Source of the DNA: Lactococcus ileimucosae
GTDB lineage: Bacteria > Bacillota > Bacilli > Lactobacillales > Streptococcaceae
Direction of reading: 5' to 3'
Assembly (NCBI RefSeq): GCF_943193185.1
Contig: NZ_CALPDE010000017.1
Coordinates: 1 to 45,485 of the forward strand
Length of the DNA: 45,485 nt
Both the position numbers and the translations under genes were made by a program. This document shows, in pieces, positions 34,775 to 44,033 of the stretch (position 1 is the first letter of the stretch; every line of letters begins with the position of its first letter). Under the pieces are notes generated by a model that searched no databases, was not told the origin of the DNA, and worked only from the letters and a program-made list of their open reading frames with translations.

Positions 34775-35575
34775 TTAAGTAATATTTGGTGATTTTCCAG
34801 CAGTGTCTGATTCTCTCATGATTATATAATACCCTATAACCAGTAAAATCGAGAAGAGAAATACAATTGCGGATAGGGCATTGATTTCTAACGAGATACC
34901 TGCACGGGCGCGTGAGTAGATTTCGACAGACATTGTGGTAAAGTCATTCCCTGTAACAAAGAAGGTGACCGCAAAGTCGTCGAGCGAGTAAGTGAAAGCC
35001 ATGAAGAAGCCTGCGATAATTCCTGGTGTCAAATAAGGGAGAATTACTTCTTTCAGTGCTTGTGTCTGTGTCGCACCAAGATCGTAAGCAGCATCTATCA
35101 AAGACTTATCCATTTCTTGATAGAGTGGCAGCACCATCAAGACAACAATCGGAATAGAAAAGGCGATATGGCTCAATAAAACGGAGACAAAGCCAAGCTG
35201 CATACCTACTAGTGTAAAAAGAATCAAGAAACTTGCACCAATAACAACATCTGGTGACACCATCAAAACATTGTTCAACCCTAAGAAAGTCGTCTTACCT
35301 TTAGCTTTAAGGTTTTCAATAAACATGGCGCCAAAAGTCCCTATAATCGTCGCAATTAAAGCACTCAAAAAAGCCAAAAAGAAGGTCTGAACGACAATCA
35401 AAATTAAGCGGCTGTCCTGAAAAAGTTCTTTAAAGTTGTCCAGAGTAAAACCTGTAAATTGGTTCATATCTCCGCCTTCATTGAAGGCATAGAAGATCAA
35501 GAAAAAAATCGGCGCATAAAGGACAAAGAGCACAAAGCCCAGATATATTTTTCCAATACGATTTTTACTAGGCAT
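34775..35575 (-). CDS. potC: Polyamine ABC transporter permease PotC
   Basis: The 266-residue permease has six membrane helices and the ABC permease EAA loop (LIDAAYDLGATQTQALKEVILPYLTPGI). It forms the membrane channel with PotB. Its start overlaps the potB stop by one base. Confidence 0.95.
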   Translation of the reverse strand: MPSKNRIGKIYLGFVLFVLYAPIFFLIFYAFNEGGDMNQFTGFTLDNFKELFQDSRLILIVVQTFFLAFLSALIATIIGTFGAMFIENLKAKGKTTFLGLNNVLMVSPDVVIGASFLILFTLVGMQLGFVSVLLSHIAFSIPIVVLMVLPLYQEMDKSLIDAAYDLGATQTQALKEVILPYLTPGIIAGFFMAFTYSLDDFAVTFFVTGNDFTTMSVEIYSRARAGISLEINALSAIVFLFSILLVIGYYIIMRESDTAGKSPNIT

Positions 35576-36369
35576 TAGTTCCCCACCTTTCTTTCCCTTG
35601 TCAGTAACATGATAATCATCATGGCAAGGACTAATATAATAGCAATGGTTGAACCCATACCCCAGTTTTGTGTCGTGAGAAAGTGTTCTTCAACTGCTGT
35701 TCCTAGCGTTATCACTTTATTTCCGCCAATCAAACGTGTCAGCATGAAGAGCGATAAACTTGGGATGAAAACGGCTTGGACACCTGAGCGAACGCCATTA
35801 AGTGATAAGGGCCAAACCACATGAATAAAGGTTTGCCAGCGTGTTGCGCCCAAGTCATAACTTGCTAAGACAAGATTTTCATCCAGATCCTCGAGGGCGT
35901 TAAAAATGGGCATCACCATGAAAGGAATAGAAATATAAGTCGCTACAAAAATAAAACTAAAGTCTGTGAACAAAATCTGTGGACGACCAAGCCCGATAAA
36001 TTGTAGGAAACTGTTGACAGAGCCATATTTACCAAAGATACCAATGAAGGCATAAGCTTTCAGCAGAAGATTGACCCAAGTCGGCAAGATAATCAACATC
36101 AAGAGGAGCTGCTTGTGCTTAAGTTTAGTTAAAACATAAGCCACAGGAAAGCTAATCAAGAGTGTAACGACAGTAATGATTAAGGCATAGAGTATCGAGT
36201 TCCAAGTCATCATCAGATAGGTCGAGCTTGTAAAATACTGGCTATAGTTAGAAAAACTAAACTGACCCTGAATATTAAAGAAAGATTGCCAGAGCAGGAG
36301 GATAAGAGGGGCTATAACAAAGAGTCCTACCCACAAGAAATAGGGGACAGAAAAAAGTCTTTTGGTCAT
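35575..36369 (-). CDS. potB: Polyamine ABC transporter permease PotB
   Basis: The 264-residue permease has six membrane helices and the EAA loop [26 protein letters not shown]. It pairs with PotC. It overlaps the potA stop by four bases, so the two are translationally coupled. Confidence 0.95.
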   Translation of the reverse strand: MTKRLFSVPYFLWVGLFVIAPLILLLWQSFFNIQGQFSFSNYSQYFTSSTYLMMTWNSILYALIITVVTLLISFPVAYVLTKLKHKQLLLMLIILPTWVNLLLKAYAFIGIFGKYGSVNSFLQFIGLGRPQILFTDFSFIFVATYISIPFMVMPIFNALEDLDENLVLASYDLGATRWQTFIHVVWPLSLNGVRSGVQAVFIPSLSLFMLTRLIGGNKVITLGTAVEEHFLTTQNWGMGSTIAIILVLAMMIIMLLTRERKVGN

Positions 36370-37637
36370 TCTTCTTCCTCACTTTCCCCGTTTTCTTGCT
36401 TATGCAGGATATCGTTTACCGCCTGAGCTAACTCGGTCAAGTCCATAGTGTTTTCCAAGGCTTCCTGAACAGCATCCTTAATGGCTGCCTCTTCTTCTGC
36501 GGCTTCTTCTTCGACCGCATTTACGATACCGATAGTTTGCTCTTCTTCCTCAACATACTCTTCGATACGGGCATCAAATTCTTCTTCGGTTTCGTCAAGA
36601 CGCATGATGTGTATAGCTTCCGGTTCAAAGTTTAAACCGACAGTTTCACCAACCAAGGCCTTATGTGTCGAATGAATGAGCCATTCATTACCAAAGTCAT
36701 CATAAGCCACAATCTCATAATGCACGCCACGGAAAAGTTGTGTGTCGACCTTGACATTGAATTTGCCTTCATCAGGTAAGGTAAACTCAATGTCTTCGGG
36801 ACGAATCACCACCTCAATCGGCTCGTTGGGGCGCATCCCACCATCGACAGCTTCAAATTTCTGACCGTTAAATTCAACAAGATAGTCCTCAATCATGTGG
36901 CCGCTAATAATATTTGACTCCCCGATAAACTCCGCAACAAAATGGTTAATGGGTTCGTCATAAATATCGGTTGGCGTACCTGACTGAACGATTTGACCTT
37001 CATTCATGATGAAAATCCAATCGGACATAGCTAGAGCTTCTTCCTGATCATGGGTAACAAAAATAAAGGTAATTCCTAGACTTTGCTGTAATTCACGGAG
37101 TTCATATTGCATGTCCTTACGGAGCTTCATGTCCAAAGCAGACAAAGATTCATCCAGCAAGAGAACTTTGGGACGGTCGATGATTGCACGCGCAATGGCC
37201 ACACGCTGTTTCTGACCACCAGAAAGTTTATTGATGGCACGCTTTTCAAAGCCTTCTAACTGCACCAGCCTGAGACTTTCCGTGACACGTTGGGCAATTT
37301 CAGCTTTGTTTACTCCCTTTATCTTCAAGGCAAAAGCGACATTATCAAAGACAGTCATGTTGGGAAAGAGAGCATAAGACTGGAAAATCGTATGGACATC
37401 ACGTTTATTAGTAGGGACATCATTGATGCGCTGACCATCCAAGAAAATATCTCCTGAAGTTGCATCCAAAAGTCCCGCGATGATATTTAAAATTGTTGAC
37501 TTTCCAGAGCCTGATGCACCAAGTAAAGTGTAAAATTTACCTTCTTCAATTTCAAAAGTAATATCTTTAAGGACTGTTGTGCCACTGTCTTCAAAGGTTT
37601 TAGTTACATTTTTGAATTCGATAATGTTTTTTGTCAT
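36366..37637 (-). CDS. potA: Polyamine ABC transporter ATPase PotA, with acidic C-terminal tail
   Basis: The ATPase domain (about 1-240) has [24 protein letters not shown], the DESLSALD variant of Walker B and an H-loop THD. The TOBE region (about 250-345) follows. The protein is 423 residues, longer than the roughly 360-385 of most PotA; the added tail after about residue 348 is strongly acidic ([20 protein letters not shown], ending GESEEEE). The extension could be regulatory. It has a roughly 715-base 5' leader. Confidence 0.95.
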   Translation of the reverse strand: MTKNIIEFKNVTKTFEDSGTTVLKDITFEIEEGKFYTLLGASGSGKSTILNIIAGLLDATSGDIFLDGQRINDVPTNKRDVHTIFQSYALFPNMTVFDNVAFALKIKGVNKAEIAQRVTESLRLVQLEGFEKRAINKLSGGQKQRVAIARAIIDRPKVLLLDESLSALDMKLRKDMQYELRELQQSLGITFIFVTHDQEEALAMSDWIFIMNEGQIVQSGTPTDIYDEPINHFVAEFIGESNIISGHMIEDYLVEFNGQKFEAVDGGMRPNEPIEVVIRPEDIEFTLPDEGKFNVKVDTQLFRGVHYEIVAYDDFGNEWLIHSTHKALVGETVGLNFEPEAIHIMRLDETEEEFDARIEEYVEEEEQTIGIVNAVEEEAAEEEAAIKDAVQEALENTMDLTELAQAVNDILHKQENGESEEEE

Positions 37638-37689
37638 ACTGTTATCCTTAAGGGTGGATTTAGAGTTTTGCTTATCATTGAAGATATGA

Positions 37690-38045
37690 CCGGAATCTCA
37701 AAACCGGTCTTAAGTTAAATAATGAGGCAGAAAAAACAATATTTTTTATTTCCTGCTTATTGATGTGCATAGGAGAAAGTAGCTTAGGGCTTTCTACTAT
37801 TATCTAGCATCTTTAGAAGCACTGGGACAGTGCAGGGTATAAAAAGCAAAAAACGATATTTTTTGTCCTTTTCCCAACAAGATGCTTAAGAAAGAGCCTA
37901 ACAGGGCTTTTCAATCCTCATGAGTATCTTTACACAAGGACGATAGCTTATGACATTGACAATGTAAAAACGATATTTTTTTATTTGTCAACTAACGAAA
38001 GCCTTAGGAAATCCTTACAGGGATTTCCGTTTGCTATCAGGGCCT
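37690..38045 (-). repeat. Three tandem 117-nt structured RNA modules in the potABCD leader
   Basis: Three blocks align at offsets of 117 bases. Each contains (minus strand) a hairpin with a CCCTGTAAGG-like centre: GGAAATCCCTGTAAGGATTT (38007-38028), GAAAAGCCCTGTTAGGC (37890-37912) and GAAAGCCCTAAGC (37775-37794). After it comes the conserved AAAAAATATCGTTTTT element centred near 37971, 37854 and 37737 (the third reads TATTG). Two copies also share TAAAGAT (37926, 37809), and the first has TAAAGGC. Each A-run/T-run element can fold with its flanks. The regularity argues for duplicated functional RNA. No known family was recognised. Confidence 0.75.
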
Positions 38046-38070
38046 TTAGGCACTTGATAGCAATAGCCAA

Positions 38071-38102
38071 TCAAAAAATCCAAGTGTACACACACTTGGA
38101 TT
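38071..38102 (-). terminator. Strong intrinsic terminator inside the potABCD leader
   Basis: AATCCAAGTGT and ACACTTGGATT pair perfectly around four bases, then TTTTTTG follows on the minus strand. It lies about 270 bases after the promoter and over 430 bases before potA, so polymerase must read through it to reach potABCD. A smaller hairpin with a T-run is at 38127-38144 (GCAGT/ACTGC). Confidence 0.8.
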
Positions 38103-38104
38103 CA

Positions 38105-38355
38105 CATTCAATCTTTGATTACATATAAAAAGCAGTCTTACTGCGGAGAGACCGAGTAGTCAACTTTTAGTACTCTTATTGATGCGCGCAAGCGTGTTTC
38201 TTGGGTGGAGCCTCTCAACTCCATAAGCAAAATCAATTTGCTTAATCAATAAGGCAATAAAATTGCCAATCGGCTGTGACTCTGGCTGTCCGTATGGCCT
38301 TAGTTTTTGCTTGTTTATGGCAAAAATGAGTCCTATTTTCTGCTTAGCAGAACTC
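38105..38355 (-). ncRNA. First section of the potABCD leader, multiple hairpins
   Basis: Between the promoter and the strong terminator are at least five hairpins on the minus strand: TTCTGC/GCAGAA, GGCAA/TTGCC, AAGCAAA/TTTGCTT, TGGAG/CTCCA and GAGTA/TACTC. With a terminator at its end, this could be a roughly 250-280-nt RNA made even when potABCD is off. No known class (T-box, 6S, RNase P, tmRNA) was recognised. Confidence 0.5.
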
Positions 38356-38360
38356 TTATA

Positions 38361-38389
38361 ATTATAACGTAAATTTTAGTCCTTTGCAA
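38361..38389 (-). promoter_or_regulatory. potABCD promoter
   Basis: TTGCAA (38384-38389) and TATAAT (38361-38366) are 17 bases apart on the minus strand, giving a start near 38354 and a leader of about 715 bases. Confidence 0.75.
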
Positions 38390-38466
38390 GAGTGAAACTT
38401 TTATAATTTTTTCTTCTCAGAATTGTCCAATCTTCCAAAAACAGCGGAAGATTAGACTTCTATAGC

Positions 38467-39369
38467 TTACTTGTAGCCCTTTAAAGTGAGAAATTCTACT
38501 TGCTTTTTACTGAGTTCAAGCATTGTGGATACAGTTTTCAAATCAAAGGCCTTGGTAGCTAAAAGACGTTCTGCGGCCAGATTCAGACCCGCTTTGACTC
38601 CCAACTCCAAAACGGGATTTGTCTTATCATTCGAATCCATGATGTATTTATTGTCCGGTAAGTCAAAAAGGACCTTTACTGCTCCAAAGAGTTGTTCAAA
38701 AGAATCAATCTCAACATCATGCACTTTTTTCTTTTGGGAAATGCTGCGCCCCCGATGGTTGAACCACATGGTTTTCCACCCGCCATTGTGGCCACCCATC
38801 ACATCATTGTCGTAAGAATCTCCTACATACAAGGTCGTTTCGGGATTCATGCCAAATTGTTGCGCAGCCAAGTTAAAGATTTCCTTTTCTGGTTTTTGGA
38901 AGCCTGTTGCTTGCGAAACAATCACGTGACTTGGCTCAACGTAATCATACAAGCCAAGTTTACGAATTTTCTTAAGTTGATGCTCCGTTGGACCATTAGT
39001 AATCACGCCAACTGGAATATTACGTTTTTTCAAAAAGTCTAAAGTCAAACGCATTTCATCAAGCATGGTGATATTTTCTAATTCGTATTCGTAAATTTCT
39101 TGAAAATAATCACCGGTAGCGCGTGAAATTTCTGGATAGCCCAAGTCTTTAAGGGTTTCATTTGTACGATAAAAACGGAAATACTCAATCTCCCATTCGC
39201 CCGCGATAACCTTAGGAAAGCCAAGATCTGAATAGTGACGGTAGCGAATATAAGCTTTATTCATATCTGCCATATCAAAGTCTGGAAAAACTCTGGAAAT
39301 GGCCCGTCTAAACGGTGCTTGTTGGTCATAAATCGTATCGTCAACGTCAAAAACTATTGCATTAATCAT
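38467..39369 (-). CDS. HAD-superfamily phosphatase, YjjG/PhnX-like, with C-terminal extension
   Basis: I start at MINAIVFDVDDTIYDQ (39369), just after the murB stop. The 300-residue protein has nucleophile/acid Asp8 and Asp10 (FDVDDT), a helical cap (about 15-90), VGVITNGPTEHQLKK as motif II, and VGDSYDNDVMGGHNGGWKTMWFN as motif IV. After the HAD core (about 230) is an extra segment of about 70 residues containing LELGVKAGLNLAAERLL and SKKQVEFLTLKGYK, which I do not recognise. The substrate is unknown. Confidence 0.85.
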   Translation of the reverse strand: MINAIVFDVDDTIYDQQAPFRRAISRVFPDFDMADMNKAYIRYRHYSDLGFPKVIAGEWEIEYFRFYRTNETLKDLGYPEISRATGDYFQEIYEYELENITMLDEMRLTLDFLKKRNIPVGVITNGPTEHQLKKIRKLGLYDYVEPSHVIVSQATGFQKPEKEIFNLAAQQFGMNPETTLYVGDSYDNDVMGGHNGGWKTMWFNHRGRSISQKKKVHDVEIDSFEQLFGAVKVLFDLPDNKYIMDSNDKTNPVLELGVKAGLNLAAERLLATKAFDLKTVSTMLELSKKQVEFLTLKGYK

Positions 39370-39379
39370 TTTCCTGTTT

Positions 39380-40288
39380 TTATCTTTCCAATTTGTCACC
39401 AATAATACGGACTTCTGCCTCTAGTGTCAATCCAGAGTTTTCCTTGACATGCTCAATAACATAAGCAATTAAGTTTTCATAATCTGTAGCAGTACCGTTA
39501 TCTACATTTACCATAAAACCTGCATGTTTTTTGGATACTTCCACACCGCCGATACGGACTCCTTGCATGCCTGCTTCTTGAATGAGCTGTCCTGCAAAAT
39601 GTCCCGCAGGACGTTTAAACACCGAGCCGCAGCTCGGATATTCTAGAGGCTGTTTACTTTCACGCAAGCCAGTCAAACGGTCCATTTCCGCCTTGATGAC
39701 TGCTGCATCACCATCTTGGAGTTTAAACTGTGCCGAAACAACAATCAGGTTTTCCTCACGAATAACAGAGTGACGGTAGCCGAATTTCATTTCATCCGCT
39801 TGCAGCACACGGAGATCGCCTTCTTGATCAATGACCGTACAGCTGAGCAGCACGTGGGCGATTTCACCATTGTAAGCACCAGCGTTCATAAAGACAGCTC
39901 CACCGACAGAACCCGGAATACCACAAGCGAACTCAAACCCAGTCAGAGAATGCTCCAGAGCAACATGTGTCGTATCAATCAGTTTTGCCCCAGCTTCAGC
40001 GGTAATTACGTTCTCATTTACTTCAATATGATTCATTTTTTCAAGTAAGATCACTAAGCCACGAATACCGCCATCACGAACGATTAAGTTTGATGCATTA
40101 CCCAAAACGGTAATCGGCGTATTTGCTGCACGTGCTAAGTCGAGCAGCGCACTTAGTTCTTCACTTGAAGCGGGAAAAGCAAGAAAATCTGCTGGACCGC
40201 CAACTTTGGTGTAAGTGTAATTTGACAATGGCTCATCATATTTGACAAGCAAATCAGGAAATTTTTCGAAATCAGATTTTTTTAGCAT
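39380..40288 (-). CDS. murB: UDP-N-acetylenolpyruvoylglucosamine reductase
   Basis: The 302-residue protein has the FAD-binding start [30 protein letters not shown], the [23 protein letters not shown] core and the catalytic [20 protein letters not shown] with Ser, then EVRIIGDK. It reduces the enolpyruvyl group to lactyl in UDP-MurNAc synthesis. It lies next to the HAD gene with ten bases between them. Confidence 0.97.
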   Translation of the reverse strand: MLKKSDFEKFPDLLVKYDEPLSNYTYTKVGGPADFLAFPASSEELSALLDLARAANTPITVLGNASNLIVRDGGIRGLVILLEKMNHIEVNENVITAEAGAKLIDTTHVALEHSLTGFEFACGIPGSVGGAVFMNAGAYNGEIAHVLLSCTVIDQEGDLRVLQADEMKFGYRHSVIREENLIVVSAQFKLQDGDAAVIKAEMDRLTGLRESKQPLEYPSCGSVFKRPAGHFAGQLIQEAGMQGVRIGGVEVSKKHAGFMVNVDNGTATDYENLIAYVIEHVKENSGLTLEAEVRIIGDKLER

Positions 40289-40376
40289 AGAATCATTTTA
40301 CCATAATTTAGAAATATGACGGGAAAAATAAAAAAACGAGAGTTTTTTCAGACTATAGACAGAGTCTGACTTGTCT

Positions 40377-41282
40377 TTAAGACAACCCTCTCAATTTTTC
40401 AAGTTGTTGGGCAAATATATCAGGTATATCTACTTGAAACTCCATAAGTTCCCCTGTTGTTGGATGCTCAAAACCCAAAGTTTCAGCATGGAGAAATTGA
40501 CCATGGTTTGGTCTAAGCGTTTTACTTGGTCCATAAAGTGGGTCACCAGCTAGAGGAAAACCGATGTAGGCCATATGCACACGAATCTGATGAGTCCGAC
40601 CAGTTTCAAGCTCAAGAGCAAGCAAGGTATATCCTGAGAAACGCTCCAAAACAGTAAAACGTGTTTTTGCAGCTTTACCTCCAGCGACAACCGCTTGTTT
40701 TTTTCGCTCCTTAGGATTCCGACCAATCGGTGCCTCAATTGTACCTTTTTCATTTGGTACTTCACCATGTACCAGCGCAATATAGCGACGTTTATTGGTT
40801 TTTGCTTTGAGCTGTGCGGCTAAAGATTCATGCGCGGCGTCATTTTTGGCAATCATCAGCAGACCAGAGGTATCTTTATCTATACGATGCACAATTCCAG
40901 GACGAATGATACCATTGATGGAGGAAAGATCTTTGATATGAAACATGATGGCATTGACTAAAGTTCCTGAGGCATGTCCTGCACTTGGATGAACAACCAT
41001 TCCCTGAGGTTTATTAATTACTGCTACATCTGCATCCTCATAGACAATATCCAAGGGAATATCCTCAGCTTGGATATCAAGGACAGCAATCTCTGGCAGT
41101 TCGTAAGTGATCGCCTCTCCTTCTTTTACCTTGTATTTTGCTTTTTTCACTTGTCCCTCTACGCTCACCTTACCTTCACGAATTAAGTCTATCACTACTG
41201 AACGTGAGACTTTGCTAAGGTTCGCCAAGGCCTTATCCAAGCGTAAACCAGCATTTGCTTCATCAATAATTACTACTGCCAT
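40377..41282 (-). CDS. 23S rRNA pseudouridine synthase RluD-like
   Basis: The 301-residue protein has an S4 RNA-binding domain at the N-terminus (LRLDKALANLSKVSRSVVIDLIREGKVSV), then IVHRIDKDTSGLLMIAKND with the catalytic Asp, and the LELETGRTHQIRVHMAYIG motif. It modifies 23S rRNA uridines. It directly follows lspA, as in many Firmicutes. Confidence 0.92.
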   Translation of the reverse strand: MAVVIIDEANAGLRLDKALANLSKVSRSVVIDLIREGKVSVEGQVKKAKYKVKEGEAITYELPEIAVLDIQAEDIPLDIVYEDADVAVINKPQGMVVHPSAGHASGTLVNAIMFHIKDLSSINGIIRPGIVHRIDKDTSGLLMIAKNDAAHESLAAQLKAKTNKRRYIALVHGEVPNEKGTIEAPIGRNPKERKKQAVVAGGKAAKTRFTVLERFSGYTLLALELETGRTHQIRVHMAYIGFPLAGDPLYGPSKTLRPNHGQFLHAETLGFEHPTTGELMEFQVDIPDIFAQQLEKLRGLS

Positions 41283-41735
41283 TTATTCTACCTCTTTGTC
41301 TAAAATAATCGCGATGAAAAGTACTACAAAGCCCACAGAGAGCAATATATCCGCGATATTAAATATTGGAAAATTGATAAAGTCGGTCTGAAACATGTCT
41401 ACCACAAAAGAGTGGCGTACACGGTCAATAAAATTTCCGAGTGCCCCAGAAATAATCAACGTCAATGCCACAAAATACCAGTTTTGATTTATCTTTTTGT
41501 AGAGAAAATAGACAGCAGCAGCAAGGACAATGGGTGTTAGTATGAGAAAAAACCACTGTTTGCCTTCCAACAGAGACCATGCGGCGCCTTCGTTTCGAAG
41601 ATAGGTCAGACTGAGAATACCAGGAATAAATGCCTTTTCTTCACCCAGTGGAATATTAGAGACAGTCCAAGCTTTCAGCAGTTGATCCGCAAGTATTCCG
41701 AGGAGTATTAGGCCGAGGGAGATTATTTTTTTCAT
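41283..41735 (-). CDS. lspA: Lipoprotein signal peptidase II
   Basis: The 150-residue membrane protein has four helices and the two catalytic Asp motifs GNFIDRV (about 111-117) and FNIADILLSVG (about 130-140). It removes signal peptides of prolipoproteins at the outer face of the membrane. It ends exactly where rluD begins; a TATAAT is just upstream. Confidence 0.97.
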   Translation of the reverse strand: MKKIISLGLILLGILADQLLKAWTVSNIPLGEEKAFIPGILSLTYLRNEGAAWSLLEGKQWFFLILTPIVLAAAVYFLYKKINQNWYFVALTLIISGALGNFIDRVRHSFVVDMFQTDFINFPIFNIADILLSVGFVVLFIAIILDKEVE

Positions 41736-41912
41736 ATTGTTTATTATAACAGAATTATTGTTCTGACTCTAGGTTAATCTTCGTGTTATCCACGATAAAC
41801 GTAGGGAGCCCTTTATTGGAGTAATGACGTTAGTCACGCGTTTTGAATGTCTTTGACTTGGGAACGCCAGTGATTGATTCATTCGAATTACTTTTTATTA
41901 TTTAAAGTTATA

Positions 41913-43496
41913 TTATTCTCCAAAAATCTGATTCGTGGCTACCATAATCTCACTGCTACCACTGATACTCGCCAGCTGTTCTAACATTGTCTGCTGTTCT
42001 TGTTCCATATTACTAATTTTTTGATTAAGCTCAGCAATTTCTTTACTTAATTTTACGATATCAATGGGTTCTTCCTCTTCAAATGTATGTACATATCGAG
42101 AGATGTTAAGATTAAAATCGTTAGATTTAATTTCCTTAAAATTTGCTAAATAAGCATATTTTTTTACATTTTCGCGTTTTTTATAGGTTGTAATAATCTT
42201 TTCAATATCACGAGCACGGAGCTTATTTTGATTCTTCTGTTTTTCAAACTCATTAGAAGCATCAATGAAAAGTATATCGGAAGTGTCACGATTTTTCTTT
42301 AAAATAATGATCACTGTCGGGATACTGGTAGCATATAAAATATTTGCTGGTAGTCCAATGATAGCATCAATTGCCCCTTTCTCAAGCAGGGTTTTACGAA
42401 TGATTCTTTCTGCTCCTCCGCGAAATAATACACCGTGTGGCAAAATAATTCCCATAGTTCCTGTCTCTTTTAAATGATAAAAACCATGGAGGAGAAAAGC
42501 AAAGTCTGCTTTGGATTTAGGTGCTAATTTTTTATAAGGTGTAAAACGCGCATCCTCTAAAAATTTTTCATCAGCTGACCATTTTGCTGAGTAAGGCGGA
42601 TTCATGACAACGGCATCAAACTGACCAGAAACTTCTGATGACCAATTGCTATCTAGTGTATCAACATTCTTAAGATACATCCTTCCCCTATCAACACCAT
42701 GCAAAATAAAATTCATACGTGCTAGATTATATGTAGTACTATTTGGTTCTTGGCCATGATAGTAAATTTTCTCTCTATCATGAATGAAATGGCGGATGCT
42801 AAGCATCAGTGATCCTGAACCCATAGTTGGATCATAAACATGAAAAGGGACCTTGTTTTCTTGTCTAATTGAAACAATCTCTGAAATAACACGTGATACC
42901 GACTTAGGCGTATAAAATTCACTTACTTTTCTTCCTGCTTCAGCAGCAAATTGCCCAATCAAGTGCTCATAGGCACCCTCTATAGCATCTCTGCTGTATT
43001 CAAAAAAATCAATCTCATCAAGCGCTTGAATAAAATTGACAATCATCTCTTGGAACTGTTGTTCATCAGCACTTCGTTTTGCTGCTTCCAAATCAATATC
43101 AGCAAATAGTCCCTTGAACTGCTCCCCCTGTTTTTCCAAATCCTTGAATGCTTCTTGTAATTCGAAAAGCTTAAAGTTATAATCCTTTGCTCTTTGACAA
43201 ATACTATAAAAAAGATGTCTTGGTTTAATAAAGTAACCATGTTTTAAACACATCGCTTCTTCCAATTTACGTCTATCTTCTTCATTCAATTTGTCTAATA
43301 TTTCAAGTTGTTTTTTGCGACCAGAAAAGACAGGCACTGTATCTTTTTCTCGTGCATAAACTTCATGTAATTCTAAATCTGACAGGTATTTATAGAAGAT
43401 AAACCCTAAAAGATAGTTTCTACATTTAATAGTGTCCATTTTTCCACGGAGAATATTCGCCGATGCCCAAAGAAAATTATTTAGTGTTGTTGACAT
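41913..43496 (-). CDS. hsdM: Type I restriction-modification DNA methyltransferase, HsdM
   Basis: The 527-residue protein has the N-terminal HsdM helical domain (LNNFLWASANILRGKMDTIKCRNYLLGFIFYKYLSD), AdoMet motif I (YDPTMGSGSLMLSI), catalytic NPPYSAKW, and a C-terminal coiled region (about 485-515). It should methylate adenine at sites set by an HsdS. It is the last gene of hsdS-mazF-hsdM. No hsdR was found within the window on either side. The gap to the toxin gene (132 bases) contains a plus-strand RNA unit that abuts this gene's start. Confidence 0.95.
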   Translation of the reverse strand: MSTTLNNFLWASANILRGKMDTIKCRNYLLGFIFYKYLSDLELHEVYAREKDTVPVFSGRKKQLEILDKLNEEDRRKLEEAMCLKHGYFIKPRHLFYSICQRAKDYNFKLFELQEAFKDLEKQGEQFKGLFADIDLEAAKRSADEQQFQEMIVNFIQALDEIDFFEYSRDAIEGAYEHLIGQFAAEAGRKVSEFYTPKSVSRVISEIVSIRQENKVPFHVYDPTMGSGSLMLSIRHFIHDREKIYYHGQEPNSTTYNLARMNFILHGVDRGRMYLKNVDTLDSNWSSEVSGQFDAVVMNPPYSAKWSADEKFLEDARFTPYKKLAPKSKADFAFLLHGFYHLKETGTMGIILPHGVLFRGGAERIIRKTLLEKGAIDAIIGLPANILYATSIPTVIIILKKNRDTSDILFIDASNEFEKQKNQNKLRARDIEKIITTYKKRENVKKYAYLANFKEIKSNDFNLNISRYVHTFEEEEPIDIVKLSKEIAELNQKISNMEQEQQTMLEQLASISGSSEIMVATNQIFGE

Positions 43497-43531
43497 AGTT
43501 TTTCCCTCTCATTCAATAATTTATTAAAGTT

Positions 43532-43559
43532 GACATCCTTTTCTTTTTTGTTATAATAG
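43532..43559 (+). promoter_or_regulatory. Near-consensus plus-strand promoter between hsdM and the toxin
   Basis: TTGACA (43532-43537) and TATAAT (43554-43559) are 16 bases apart on the plus strand. It fires toward the toxin gene, away from hsdM. The only thing downstream is the short RNA unit. Confidence 0.75.
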
Positions 43560-43565
43560 ATATAT

Positions 43566-43630
43566 TGAGGCTGAGGCGCAAGCCAAAATTGCCACTTGAG
43601 GCTTGGGAGTATTCCTGAGCCGATTTTTTT
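43566..43630 (+). ncRNA. Candidate small RNA convergent with the MazF-like gene
   Basis: From the near-consensus promoter the predicted RNA of about 65 nt starts GAGGCTGAGGCGCAAGCC and ends in a hairpin made by GGCTGAGG pairing with CCTGAGCC (one mismatch), with an inner CAAGCC/GGCTTG pairing, then TTTTTTT. TTGAGGCT occurs twice, 31 bases apart (43565, 43596). The T-run ends within the last codon of the toxin gene on the other strand. It might be an antitoxin or antisense control RNA; no known family is recognised. Confidence 0.6.
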
Positions 43631-44033
43631 ACTCTGAAAACTGTTTTTTAAAGCAGTTTAAAATATTTCTAAAGTCTTTGTTTGACATTTTGCTTCTCAT
43701 CCTTCTTCTAAATCGTCGTGTATCCATCATACGTGCTTGGCTAATCATTGCTGAGCGTTTTTTTCCTTTTATCGTGTAGGTAACGTAACGATCATCGTTT
43801 TCACGAATGGTAGAAGTTAAGGGTATGACAAAAGCTGAAGTTGCATTAATTTTTTTTATAACTAATACTGGACGTTCAAAAACTTCATTTTTACCGTCTA
43901 CCTCATTCCCTACATTCACGCCAACTGCAGCCCACCATATCTCTCTTTTTTTGAAAAATTTAGGTTTACTACTTGAATTCAAGTTCTTTTGAATTTCATT
44001 CCAGCTGTCAAAATCTTTAATATACTCAGTCAT
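43629..44033 (-). CDS. MazF/PemK-family toxin (type II TA-like endoribonuclease)
   Basis: The 134-residue protein has the PemK/MazF SH3-like barrel with REIWWAAVGVNVGNEVDGKN, VFERPVLVIKKI, AFVIPLTSTI and AMISQARMMDTRRF. Its N-terminal 25 residues (DFDSWNEIQKNLNSS) are an added segment common in a subgroup I recall near type I RM genes. It should be an mRNA interferase. No protein antitoxin gene is adjacent. It overlaps the hsdS stop by eight bases, so it is translationally coupled to hsdS. Confidence 0.85.
   Translation of the reverse strand: MTEYIKDFDSWNEIQKNLNSSSKPKFFKKREIWWAAVGVNVGNEVDGKNEVFERPVLVIKKINATSAFVIPLTSTIRENDDRYVTYTIKGKKRSAMISQARMMDTRRFRRRMRSKMSNKDFRNILNCFKKQFSE

Noticed and set aside
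43560-43625. Type III (ToxIN-like) antitoxin repeats
   Set aside because: The RNA is on the opposite strand to the toxin and has only one short repeat pair; the toxin is MazF/PemK-like, not ToxN-like.
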